Shown: positions 35,281 through 44,727 of the stretch, piece by piece
Layout: every line of letters starts with the position of its first letter
Position numbering within the stretch: position 1 is the stretch's first letter
Source of the DNA: Allomyces macrogynus ATCC 38327
Lineage: Eukaryota > Blastocladiomycota > Blastocladiomycetes > Blastocladiales > Blastocladiaceae
Reading direction: 5' to 3'
Length of the DNA stretch: 64,000 bases
NCBI GenBank assembly: GCA_000151295.1
Contig: GG745367.1
Span: 319,630 to 383,629, forward strand
Notes under the pieces: model-generated
Seen by the model: the letters and a program-made list of their open reading frames with translations, nothing else
Databases searched by the model: none
Told to the model about the DNA's origin: nothing
Program-made: the position numbers and the translations under genes

Positions 35281-35455
35281 GATGTGCCTATTCCTTTTAT
35301 TGAATGGGCTCAAATGATCGACACTATCTCAGGAACATGAAACATATGATGCAACGTCAGTTCTGAGACATGAAATGAATAAACAGGCTTGATCGCCCGG
35401 GCCCTATCGAGGCGTGCAAACCCCTCGCCCCCGACCTGTCAGGATCCTCACTCCT
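35281..35455 (+). repeat. Left inverted terminal repeat of the DIRS element
   Basis: Begins GATGTGCCTATTCCTTTTAT. It matches the reverse complement of 40029-40207, with one mismatch in the first 120 bp, then small indels. Confidence 0.93.
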
Positions 35456-35507
35456 TTTTTGATTGACACAGGTGCACAAGCGACACGACACGTTTCCATA
35501 CAAGAAA

Positions 35508-36356
35508 ATGCAGAGCAACACCGACAACACCGTCCCGGTTTATGGTGGGCAGGTCCACCCTGGCGCCCCACGCGCGGGCACCGTCGTGCACGCTCTGGCG
35601 GCTGCAGATGGGCCCAAGGCGGGGACGGGCGCTCGTCCCACACGTGACCTTGTGGTCGGTGGGGGCAACATACTGACAGCCGACGACGTCGCCCACCTTG
35701 TGGCGGCTGCGGCGGAGGCGGCGGTGGAAGCCGCACTGGCCTGTATGGCCGCCCCGCCCACTGCAATGCTCGCCCTGGCGCATGTGGTGGGGACAGACCA
35801 CTGTGACACGCACTGGCAGGACGCCGCGTCAGTGGCCAGCTCGTCAGCTGCGTCTGAGAGCCCACTGAAGCGAGAGGACAGTGGTGAGGCGTGCATACCA
35901 GACATGTTGTGCAACGCCCTCACCCGCCTGGGTGGCAACAAAGCCCTGGGCCCCACCAATGTGTTTGGCCCCCTCAACAAGTCAGACAATGCCAAGAAAC
36001 AGTGCTGCAAATGCGCGCGTTTCTTCTATGATGTCAAGGAGATCATGCCAATCAAGGACGCGCCCAAGCTGGCATTCACATTCCTGGGCCTTGGTACCTC
36101 AGTGAAGTGGGCTGGCACCAAGCAAGACAAGCTGCTCACAGATGTGACCAAGCGTTTGATGACCCAAATGCATGGGACTGTCACAGTGGCCTCCTGCCTC
36201 AAGGTCCTTGCTGCACTCCTCCAGGAGGTGGCCCTCTCAAAGCTTGATGTGGACGACCATGCTGATGTGCTGTCCATGCTTGATGCTGTGGTCAGCACAG
36301 TCCAAGCCAAGGTGCACCTGGAAGTGGCGGATATCAGCCACCTGACTGGGTTGTGA
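35508..36356 (+). CDS. DIRS ORF1, Gag-like protein
   Basis: 282 residues from ATG 35508 just inside the left repeat. Ala/Val-rich N-terminal half, a Cys-rich spot (KKQCCKCARFF) and a helical C-terminal half (LLTDVTKRLMTQMHGTVTV). It sits where DIRS elements encode the nucleocapsid-type protein. No enzymatic motif is seen. Assignment rests on position. Confidence 0.6.
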   Translation: MQSNTDNTVPVYGGQVHPGAPRAGTVVHALAAADGPKAGTGARPTRDLVVGGGNILTADDVAHLVAAAAEAAVEAALACMAAPPTAMLALAHVVGTDHCDTHWQDAASVASSSAASESPLKREDSGEACIPDMLCNALTRLGGNKALGPTNVFGPLNKSDNAKKQCCKCARFFYDVKEIMPIKDAPKLAFTFLGLGTSVKWAGTKQDKLLTDVTKRLMTQMHGTVTVASCLKVLAALLQEVALSKLDVDDHADVLSMLDAVVSTVQAKVHLEVADISHLTGL

Positions 36357-36362
36357 TGTGTC

Positions 36363-36643
36363 ATGTACCTGGCGACCTACCCAGGGGTGGACAAGGCATG
36401 TGCCAAGGCCCTACACGAGGTACTGCCTTTGGGGTCCTGCTCAGGATGTGTGCTGTTGTTTGATGAGACCACGCTTGCCAAGCAGGTGGAGGCTGACAGC
36501 AAGGTGCACAACTGGCACATGCAGAGCGCCCTTGGCATGGGCTGTGCCCAGCAGCCCTGTGCAGCAGGTTCATTTGGGCCTGTGCACCAACATCACCAAC
36601 TGGCCCCACCTGCAGGGGGGGGGGGGGGAGGGGGGAGCGGGAA

Positions 36644-36694
<51 letters not shown>

Positions 36695-37828
36695 CGGGGG
36701 GGGGGGGGGGGAGTGGTCACCCGCAGTTTGGTGGCATGATGAAGCACGCATTTGGTGGCCCCAGTGCTGGCTCAGTGCCAACATGGCCAAACAAGAAGCA
36801 GGTTTAGCAGCACAGCCCCTGTTGCTGATGGATCACAATTTGAATATATTGGATCATCACACTGATTCTACAGATGCAGACCATTCTTTGGTTGATGACT
36901 GGGGCTCAGTCTTTGAAAAGGTGGATTGCATCACATGCTGGCTGCAGATGGATCTGGGAGAATGCTTCACCTTGTCAGATGCAGAATTGGTCCTGGGGAT
37001 TCCAGACCCAATAGCCCTGACTGTGACGCTCAGGGGCATGGCAGACCTGACAGGGGACATGAAGAAAATGTGTTTGGAAGGCTTGCTCCCGCACCCACAT
37101 CTGGATGTGGTGGTGGGGGGCCAATTACACTTCCCTGCATTCCAGGAGGTCTGGCTCAGGTGCCACAACTCTCAGATCGCGAGAGATTTGATCCCAGATG
37201 GGTTGCAGCTGGACCTTTTGGGGGTACCACGACCCATTGGGGAGACAGTGGAGTTAACCCTGACTGGGGCTGAGGCAGCATCCCTGTGGGTGGAGCTTGA
37301 CGCGTGGATTGCCAAGGGCGCAGCAAAGGTGCTGGAGGAGGGCCAACACCACGACTACTTTGTGGACAAGGTGATCCACCCAGTCTTCACTGTGACTCAA
37401 AGTGTGGGAAGGTCCAGGTGATCATAGACTACCAGTATGTGAACAGTTTCATAATGGACAAACTGTTCGAAATGGAGACGATGAAATCGGTGATCAGAGT
37501 GATCCTGGACATGGAGTTTGTGGTCGTGGTGGACAGCACTGACTTCTTCCTACACCTGAGGGTGTACCTGGAACACTGGCACCTGTTGCACTTTGTGGCG
37601 CAGGGCCAGGTGTTTGAGCCACTGGCTTCACTCTTTGGACTGAAGTGTCTGCCATGGATCTTCACAAAACTACTGAAGCCCATCCTGGTGGCGTTGCACA
37701 GGATTGGGGTGACAGTGTTGGCTTGGCTGGACAATGTGATTGTGGGGTCTGTGACAGAAGCACTGACCCTGTGGTTCACAGTCGTGTTCATTCGCCTGAT
37801 GCAGCTCCATGGATTCCAGATCTTGTGA
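36363..37828 (+). pseudogene. DIRS reverse transcriptase region, frameshifted
   Basis: Two frames (36363-37421 and 37304-37828) must be joined across a shift near 37410. The second contains the recognisable palm: VQVIIDYQYVNSFIMDKLFE, FVVVVDSTDFFLHLRV, LFGLKCLPWIFTKLLKPILV and LAWLDNVIVG. The order and spacing are those of DIRS/Ngaro reverse transcriptases. The usual xLDD active-site pair reads LDN, so the copy is probably inactive. The first frame also carries a suspicious homopolymer block. Confidence 0.75.
36615..36711. repeat. Poly-G / poly-T (47) / poly-G block
   Basis: A G-rich run, six A, about 47 T (36648-36694) and 16 G (36696-36711) interrupt the element. No other part of the window looks like this. 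It may be an assembly or sequencing artefact filling a gap. Confidence 0.9.
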
Positions 37829-38141
37829 AAGAAACTGTCAAATCCCATGTTGCAGATGGTGCGATGGGTGGGATGGGAAATGGGACCTTGCATGCAAGGT
37901 CATGTGAGTCCCCCCCATGAAACTGACAGTGGTACAGGATGAGCTGTGCAAAAGGCAAGCCGTCTGGACCAAATTCATGTGAAGAGTCTGGTGAGCCTGG
38001 TGGAGATGATCCTGGCCATCTCACTGGCAGTGGGCAAACTGAAGCTTCTCACAATGGAGCTCCACATGGCAATGTGCACAGTGGCATGGGCCATTGGTAC
38101 ACGCTGTGGACAATGGGGCTCTCTCATGGTGGATGTGACAC

Positions 38142-39248
38142 ATGAGGGAGGACCTGTTGATGAGTGCAGCAGTGCTCCTGGACTACAAAGGGTCCACACC
38201 ACTGCAGCTGGTGGCAGACCTGACCATGCACTCCAATGCATTGGGGATGAGCTGGGCCCTGAATGCATGGGTGAAAGGGGAACTGGTGTGGACGTGTGAC
38301 CAGTGGTTGGTGGACGTTCTCCTCCAGTATCAGGACAGGTATCAATCAGCAGGGGACCTGGACAGGTTCCTGTCCACACACCCCACAACAGACCTGATCC
38401 ACATTGGGGTCTTGGAGATCCTTGCAGTCCTGCTGGGACTGCAAGCCCTGGTGGCTTTGGGGGCAATTGACCTGTCTGGACTGACAGTCCATGTGATGGT
38501 GGACAACCTCAGCTCTGCGATTTACCTGGATCAGCAGGGGGGCCACCAATGCCTGTGGATGAATTGCATGACAAAGGAAACCTGGCTTCAGCTACAGGGT
38601 TTTGGGGCACAGCTGCACACGACCCACCTGCCACAAGTGGAGAATTGGGTGGTGGACCTGGATTTGAAGGCGGATGCAGTCTGCTATGACCACATGGTCC
38701 ACCAGTTGATCTTCCAGACGCTGTGGGCCCACTGGCTGGTGGAGATTGATCTGTTTGTGTCTGCAGTGATGGTACAGATCAGGGACCGGTTTGTGATGTT
38801 CCGCCTGGACCTGGGAGCAGTGGTGACGGATGCATTCACAATCCACTGGGGAGGCAAGCCTGCATGGATATACCCCCCTTGGGGCCTCCTGGCCCATGTG
38901 CTGAGGAAGCTTCAAGACAATCAGGGGATGGCAACTGTGGTCACCCTGTTCTGGCTGTCCCAGATATGGTTCCAGAACCCCCTCTGGATGTTAGTGGACG
39001 ACCCCATGATCCTGCTGATGGATGCACTGGTGAGGACTGTGCAAATGCAGGCGCCCCTGAGTGGAACACGCCTGATTGCATGGCGGCTCTCTGGCATTTT
39101 GGAGCTCTGCTCAGCTTATTGTGAGCAGTTGTTAACCGCACCAATGCAGCCCTCACAGAGAACACCAGGAAGCAGTATGACGCGTCTTGGCTGTGTTGGC
39201 TTTGCTGGTGCCATAGGGAACACACCAATCCCCTTACACAAGATGTGA
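38142..39248 (+). CDS. DIRS RNase H and Dam-methylase-like domains
   Basis: A 368-codon open frame. Residues about 15-190 resemble RNase H of retroelements (LQLVADLTMHSNALGMSWAL, then VLEILAVLLGLQAL, then VMVDNLSSAIYLDQQGGHQC and a terminal DLKAD). Residues about 195-290 (EIDLFVSAVMVQIRDRF, VVTDAFTIHWGG, WIYPPWGLLAHVLRKL, VTLFWLSQIWFQN) match the segment that DIRS elements carry as a methyltransferase-like domain, with YPPW at the usual [NDS]PP[YFW] site. Catalytic competence is doubtful. It is probably a fragment of the longer polyprotein, as no start context is evident. Confidence 0.7.
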   Translation: MREDLLMSAAVLLDYKGSTPLQLVADLTMHSNALGMSWALNAWVKGELVWTCDQWLVDVLLQYQDRYQSAGDLDRFLSTHPTTDLIHIGVLEILAVLLGLQALVALGAIDLSGLTVHVMVDNLSSAIYLDQQGGHQCLWMNCMTKETWLQLQGFGAQLHTTHLPQVENWVVDLDLKADAVCYDHMVHQLIFQTLWAHWLVEIDLFVSAVMVQIRDRFVMFRLDLGAVVTDAFTIHWGGKPAWIYPPWGLLAHVLRKLQDNQGMATVVTLFWLSQIWFQNPLWMLVDDPMILLMDALVRTVQMQAPLSGTRLIAWRLSGILELCSAYCEQLLTAPMQPSQRTPGSSMTRLGCVGFAGAIGNTPIPLHKM

Positions 39249-39680
39249 ACGCTTTCTGTGCATACACTATCTCTCTCTGGGAGGAGGACCCCTCCCCTGT
39301 GCGGGTGGCCCTGGTGGCCTAGTGGTAGGCAGCAATTGGGACAACATGGGGACAGTTCCATGGATTGGATGGTGCAATCACATCACTGTTGACCTGTGTG
39401 ACAGCATCGATGGTGGTACACTCCTTCTGGGTGGAGTGTCCTAGGGTCTCCCACAACAAGGAGGTGTTTGACATGACAATTCTGGAGGATGCAGTGTGGG
39501 CCTGGGGCCTGACCATGGACCTGTCATTCTCAAGGCTGAACCACCATCTTGCATACCTCCTCCTGAGGTATGGGAGGCGCTGGTTCAGCTGCCTGGAATG
39601 TATCGTTGTACCAGAGAGCACAGTGCTTCCAGACACGTTTTGTTTGGCAATCCACAGCCCCAAAGACTGGTGTGATTAAA
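39142..39680 (+). pseudogene. DIRS tyrosine recombinase remnant
   Basis: In another frame, 39142-39310 reads NAALTENTRKQYDASWLCWL and on to DVNAFCAYTISLWEED, a core-binding domain like those of tyrosine recombinases. Downstream the frame has stops near 39320, then opens again to 39680 without the expected Arg-His-Arg-Tyr set. The catalytic part therefore seems lost or unrecognisable. Confidence 0.5.
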
Positions 39681-39783
39681 TGGTGATCACATACCTTGCA
39701 TGGGCTGATGACCCACTACCCAGGTCTACACGAAGCTTTGACATCTCCTCATGGAGGTTGGGGGGCCAGTAGACCTGCGAACT

Positions 39784-39923
39784 GGCACATCATGAGGTGC
39801 TGGCAAGGGCGATGGACAATGCTCATTGCCCAAGTTGTTAGGGCTGTCACCTGATGGTCCTGACAGCGAGGGACGATGTGTGTTGTCTGAGCCTGAGTTA
39901 ACATGAGGGGTGCAAGATGTGCC
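39784..39923. repeat. Internal complementary region (ICR) of the DIRS element
   Basis: Starts GGCACATC and ends GATGTGCC. Its left third (to about 39818) is the reverse complement of the left outer end (35245-35280, plus the ITR tip). The rest (39819-39923) is the reverse complement of the right outer end (40200-40306), with roughly ten differences in 105 bp. Confidence 0.9.
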
Positions 39924-40028
39924 TCCCACCCGGTTTCCATTATGGCCAGAATGGGCGGCCGATTTTCCCGTTTTCCCACCCCATCTTCGACGGGCACATC
40001 TGCTCCGTCTGGTGTCTCTCTCGATCAG

Positions 40029-40207
40029 GGAATGAGGATCCTGACAGGTCGGGGGCGAGGGGTTTGCACGCCTCGCCTCGATTGGGCCCAGGCGATCAAG
40101 CCTGTTTTTTCATTTCATGTCTCAGAACTGACGTTGCATCATATGTTTCATGTTCCTGAGATAGTGTCGATCATTTGAGCCCATTCAATAAAAGGAATAG
40201 GCACATC
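40029..40207 (-). repeat. Right inverted terminal repeat of the DIRS element
   Basis: Inverted partner of 35281-35455. It ends AAAGGAATAGGCACATC and is followed by the 99-bp right-specific end. Confidence 0.93.
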
Positions 40208-40453
40208 ACAGCACCCCTCGTGTCGGCTCAGGCTCAGACAACACACATCGTCCCTCGCTGTCAGTACCGTCAGGTGACAGCCCTAACAGCTCGGGCAATG
40301 AGCATTTGCACGACCAGCTCGAGGTCAGCGCGCGGCTCGCGCAATTCCCGCCGCTCTGATCCGAACGTGCTGCAGTCCGCTTCCTGCGCCAGGAAGAAAA
40401 GCAACTGCAAATAACATCTACTCTTGTCAAGCCAACCTACTCCACCCGCTCAA

Positions 40454-43400
40454 TCACTCGTCGTCACTCTCATACGGCTCCGGTGTTGCCGTTGCCGCCG
40501 AAATCCGGTCGCGCTGCGCGACATCCACGTCCACGACACTCGTCCCCTCGAGCATCGCCAAGATCCGGATCGCGCGCGCACGCTTCTCCGGCTTCAAGTC
40601 CGAACGACCGGCAATCCGCGCACGCACATCGTCCGCAGGCGTGCGGCCGTACCGGTCGACCGGGCTCCGGACACACCCATTCTGTGCGACCAAATACGCC
40701 ACCATATCCTCGCCGAGGTGCGCGGCGGCTACGTGCACGAGCGTACGCCGGTCCGGGCCCGCGGCATTCACGTCCACACCCGCAAGGAGGAACATGCGCA
40801 CGGCGACGGCATCGTCGCGCGCGACCGCCCACGCGGCGTCCATGGTCGCGCGCGCCAACTCTTCCTTGGCAAGATGCGCGCCAGTCTGGACGAGCAGCCG
40901 CACGACGGCCTCGCGGCGGGCAACTGCCGCGGGCGTTGCGCCAAGCCCCGCCGTGGTCCCGCCCGTCGCCGCGTACCACAACGGCGTATGCCCGCGGCGG
41001 TCACGCGCGTGGACGCCAGCGCCACGCTGCAGTAGTTCGCGCACGGTACGAATCCGAGCGGCGCCCGCGGCATGGTGCAGGGCCGTAGCCCCTGTCAGGG
41101 CATCGACAGCATTGACCGCCGTGGTCGCGCCCTGCTGCACGCTCGACTCGACGGCCTCGTTGAGGAGGTACGCGATATGTGCGGCACGGCCCTGTGCGCC
41201 CGCGAGCGACAGGAGGATCGGAGCAAGTACGCGCTCCACGCGCGCGTCCAACTGCGCGGCCTGTGCTGCCGCGAGCCCCGCCGGGTCCGAATCTCCCTGC
41301 GGACTAGCGCACGATTCGCGCCCGGAGGCCGTGGACGCGGCGATCAGTGCGGCCTCGGCCTCGACGTCGGTCTCGACACCCGACTCGGTATCCGACTCGT
41401 CGTCAAGGATCTCGCCGTCGATGCCGTGCGTCGCTGCGTCCTTAGGAATTTCGCGGCCGTAGACACTCGTCAATGTCGGGTCCGATTCGGCGAAAGTCGT
41501 CGGCGGAGTTGCGAGGTGCGGCCGCGCGTGCGCGTGATGGTGACGGTGGTGGTGGTGCCGGTGCGCGTGGTTCGGCTGTGCGACCAGGACGTGCCGCATG
41601 ATACTGGAAAAGTCGCGCCGCGACAGCGCGAACCGCGGGTTCGCCTCGGGTTCCGTCAACTCGCCGCGTAGCGACACGCGAATCGCGGCACGGATTGCCG
41701 CCGGGTCGAGGTCCTTGCCAAGCAGGTACGACAGTTTCGCGAGCGCGCACTCGGGCGTGAGGTCCGATCCGGGCACGACGCCCGCTGCCAGGAGAGCTTT
41801 CCCCGTCGAGTAAATATCCGAGACGAGCCCGCGCTTGCATTGCGTCGTATTGACAATCACGACGCCACGGTCGGACGCTTCCTTGAGCGCGCCCAACAGG
41901 TCCTTGCGCGCGTCAGGCGCATTCCCGGCGCCGTAGGTTTCGAGCACGACGCCGCGAATCGGCGCCTGCAAGAATGCGCGAATCGTGGATTCGGTGATGC
42001 CTGGGAAAATGCGAAGGGTCGCGACACTTGCGTCCATGTGCTTGTGCGCGCGGAACTTGGCGAGCGCGCGCGGGCGCCAGACGTCGCGCCAGTGTACATC
42101 AATGTGGATGCCAACGTTGACGAGCGGGCCGAGGTTGGGCGAGTCGAATGCCGCCAGGCCCACGGCGTCGACCTTGGACGTGCGGTTGCCGCGGAAGAGC
42201 TTGTTGGAAAAGTAGAGCGTGACTTCGGCTACAATGGCAAAACGTGAGGCTGGTTGTCAAGCAGAGGGGCCGGTAGAGGGAGAAATGAACGTACGAATCA
42301 CGTAGTGACCAGCAATGGTCAGCGCTCCCAAGAGGTTCTCGATTGCGTCGTTGCGAACCTCGGAGAGGGGCACTTGACTGCCCGTCAAAATGACCGTCTT
42401 GCCGAGGTTTTCGAGCATGAAACTCAACCTATCCGCCACGAGAGTCGGTGGAGAAGTGAGTAGCAAGATCGGTAAGCAGTCTTGAGCGCAAATCGGGATT
42501 CGTACGCCGATGCCGTGTAGGCCATAGTGTCGGTGCCGTGTAGAATGATGAAGGCGTCTGCCAAGGTGCAAATTTCGGTCAGTAGGTCGCCCTCGCAGCC
42601 GCAAAGACATCCGAGAAAGACAGAAATACCATAAAACTCGTAGTTGAGCTCGACGTCGGTCGCGATCTTGACCCAATCCTTCATGGTCATATTCGACGAG
42701 TCTACGTCAACGTTCTCCACCGTCAGTTGACGCCGCAGCGACCCCCCCCCCCCCCCGGTCAAACAAGCAATAGAGTACCGAGCAGCGGATCGTACTCGAG
42801 GACAGAATAGACGATACGCTTGCCCCACAGTGACGGCGGCGTGACCAAGGCGTCCACCTTCTCCGGCTTGCCCTCGGGCGTTCTCACGATGCGATTGTGC
42901 AGCTGATTGAGCAGCGATGCCGGCAACGGCGTCCCCACCGCCGAGAAGACGCCTTCCGGGTCGTGGAACCGTGCCATGGACCCGAGGAACGTCGTGAGGA
43001 AGTGCGGCGCGGGCTAAACAGATTCAGCAATTGAGTATCACGGTGGCCCAAACCAGGTCGCACGGCTTCATGAGCAAAAAATAAGCACCACGTAGCCATG
43101 CTCGAGCGTGTTCTTCATCCCAATGGTGCCGCCCGTGTAAATGATCCTGTGGTTGTGTCCACGGCGTCAATTTGCAGCGGTACACCCCAACGTCCGCATG
43201 CCCCGAAACGTACAGTACGCGCGAAATGTCGGCCGCCACCATTTCCTCAAGGGCGGCCGCCGACTGCATCTGAATGTTGACGGCATCCGAATGGAATTCC
43301 TTGGACGGCCCTGGTGCGGCATGGTACGGGTTTTTGGTCGTGAGCGAGACTTTGCGCGGGCGCGGCGACGCTGGCGCCGACAGGTGCACGGGGAACGGGG

Positions 43401-43521
43401 GGACAGGTGTGCTGGGCTCCGCCGTGGTTACGGTGAGGGCCGGCAACGACGTGGAAGATGCAGCGGCGGAGGTCGCGGGCGCCGACTTGGTGCGCTTGCC
43501 CTTGCCCGGTCTGCGCGGCAT
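40454..43521 (-). CDS. Type I-like L-asparaginase with C-terminal ankyrin repeats
   Basis: Seven exons in transcript order, 43521-43214, 43146-43092, 43013-42779, 42701-42630, 42557-42506, 42428-42295 and 42228-40454, give 876 residues in frame; introns are 66-78 nt. Asparaginase hydrolyses asparagine to aspartate and ammonia; this ankyrin-bearing type is cytosolic (as animal ASPG). Motifs: [19 protein letters not shown] (first catalytic Thr), [29 protein letters not shown] (second Thr, Asp), [12 protein letters not shown] and [18 protein letters not shown]. After about residue 500 a His-rich linker (41520-41580) and acidic stretch lead to several ankyrin repeats ([34 protein letters not shown]). 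The N-terminal 90 residues are disordered and basic. The start in ACC-ATG context was preferred to ATG 43671. A lysophospholipase activity, reported for a mammalian relative, is only a possibility. Confidence 0.92.
42742..42756. repeat. Poly-C (15) run inside an asparaginase intron
   Basis: Fifteen C (15 G in the transcript) in intron 42778-42702. It lies between donor and acceptor and does not affect coding. Its length is uncertain in most sequencing. Confidence 0.9.
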
Positions 43522-44727
43522 GGTCGTATCAGCGGGGAGCGAAATACTTGGTCGAGAACAAGGGGTCGGTGTGGTTGGCTGGTTGCTGGCGCGCGAGTCG
43601 CAATCACTGCCGGTCGGTTTGAAAGAGCTGCGACGAGAGCGGCAAGCAAAATGCAGCGAGTGCTGGTTCAAAATGTGGGTCGGGCCGTTTGGAGAGGACG
43701 AGCTCGACGACGACAGCGACGCTGAAGAGAGCGTCGGTCAGACTTGGCTCTGATCTTGGCCGCACCGTCGCTGCAGCGTGCACGCGTCCCATCCCCAACG
43801 GCTTGGCTCTCGCAGCTCCGCAGCAGCAGCGATGATCGTGGTTCGGCCGACCTAAAGCACGTCCCCAATCAGACGATGGCGCGACAGAAATGGCTGGCCA
43901 TGGTTGGCGGTGATCAAGGCGTCCCTTCGCCTCCGCATAGTTTGGCAACACGCGCCCGCTCCAGAAAACCTCGCAAAATGAAAAATGGGGCCGTTGCATG
44001 AGCCATGACTGTTGCTCGCGTCCACCAGCCATTTCGTTGCTTGTGGTTCCAAATCTGGTCGCCTGAGAATTACACTTTGGGCAGGTGCAAGGAGAGCATG
44101 GGCGGCGAGACTCGGCGCCCGAAACTCGGCGTCACGAACGCGCCGGCGGGAGTGCTCAACAGGCGCGCCCAGAGTGCGAGCGTTTGATGGGTGGATTGAT
44201 GGAGGACCACGGCCAGCCGTGCCGATCCACGCCGAGGTTTGTGAAATATCGAGAGGATAACCGGAGACGAAAACACTGCAGAGCAGCCACGCACCAGAAC
44301 AATCGCGCTGGCCGGCGTTAGGTATCCATCTTTGCGGTCCGCAGCCTGGCAAGTCAGAGCAGGAGCACGAACGGCGCCGTGTTGCCAGGTCAGGACAGGG
44401 AGTGCTTCGAGTTTCTCGTTTGACACACTCCGCTGTCACCAACGACGCCCAACGAGTTCCCAACGCCTCCTTGTTCGCCACGGCAGCCCTGAGTACCTGG
44501 GCCACCATCCTCGTGTGCAGTCTGCTCTCTCTCGTGTGCGACTTCAAAAGCTGCAGCGTCCGCGAACATTTCTTCAGACCGGCGCTTTGCACTGTCCCAA
44601 GCTGTCGCCGCTCTGAACGCCCTGTCCTCCATTCATGCCAACGCAAACTTGAGACATCCTGCCGCCCCTTCCGTGACGGGCACCCGACCCGACCCACGCA
44701 CGACCTGCACGACCAGTACTCGAGAAT
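43522..44727. promoter_or_regulatory. Divergent intergenic region, asparaginase / FB3
   Basis: About 1.2 kb between divergent starts. Short frames on both strands show no family resemblance. No repeat or RNA gene was seen. Confidence 0.4.

Larger units (their letters stand above)
35245..40306 (+). mobile_element. DIRS-type tyrosine-recombinase retrotransposon, degenerate
   Basis: The 5.06-kb unit has inverted terminal repeats (35281-35455 and 40029-40207), unique outer ends (35245-35280 and 40208-40306) and an internal region (39784-39923) complementary to both outer ends joined together. That arrangement is the hallmark of DIRS elements, which replicate through a circular intermediate and insert without target duplication; none is seen. 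Internal order is a Gag-like frame, reverse transcriptase, RNase H, a Dam-methylase-like domain and the start of a tyrosine recombinase. It is poorer in GC and richer in TGG/GTG/CTG codons than host genes, which suggests recent or foreign origin. Frames are broken in several places. Exact ends are inferred from the complementarity. Confidence 0.88.

Noticed and set aside
35240..40312. Classification of the 35-40 kb element as a DNA transposon because of its terminal inverted repeats
   Set aside because: It encodes reverse transcriptase and RNase H and has an internal complementary region, which fit DIRS; no transposase or target duplication was found.
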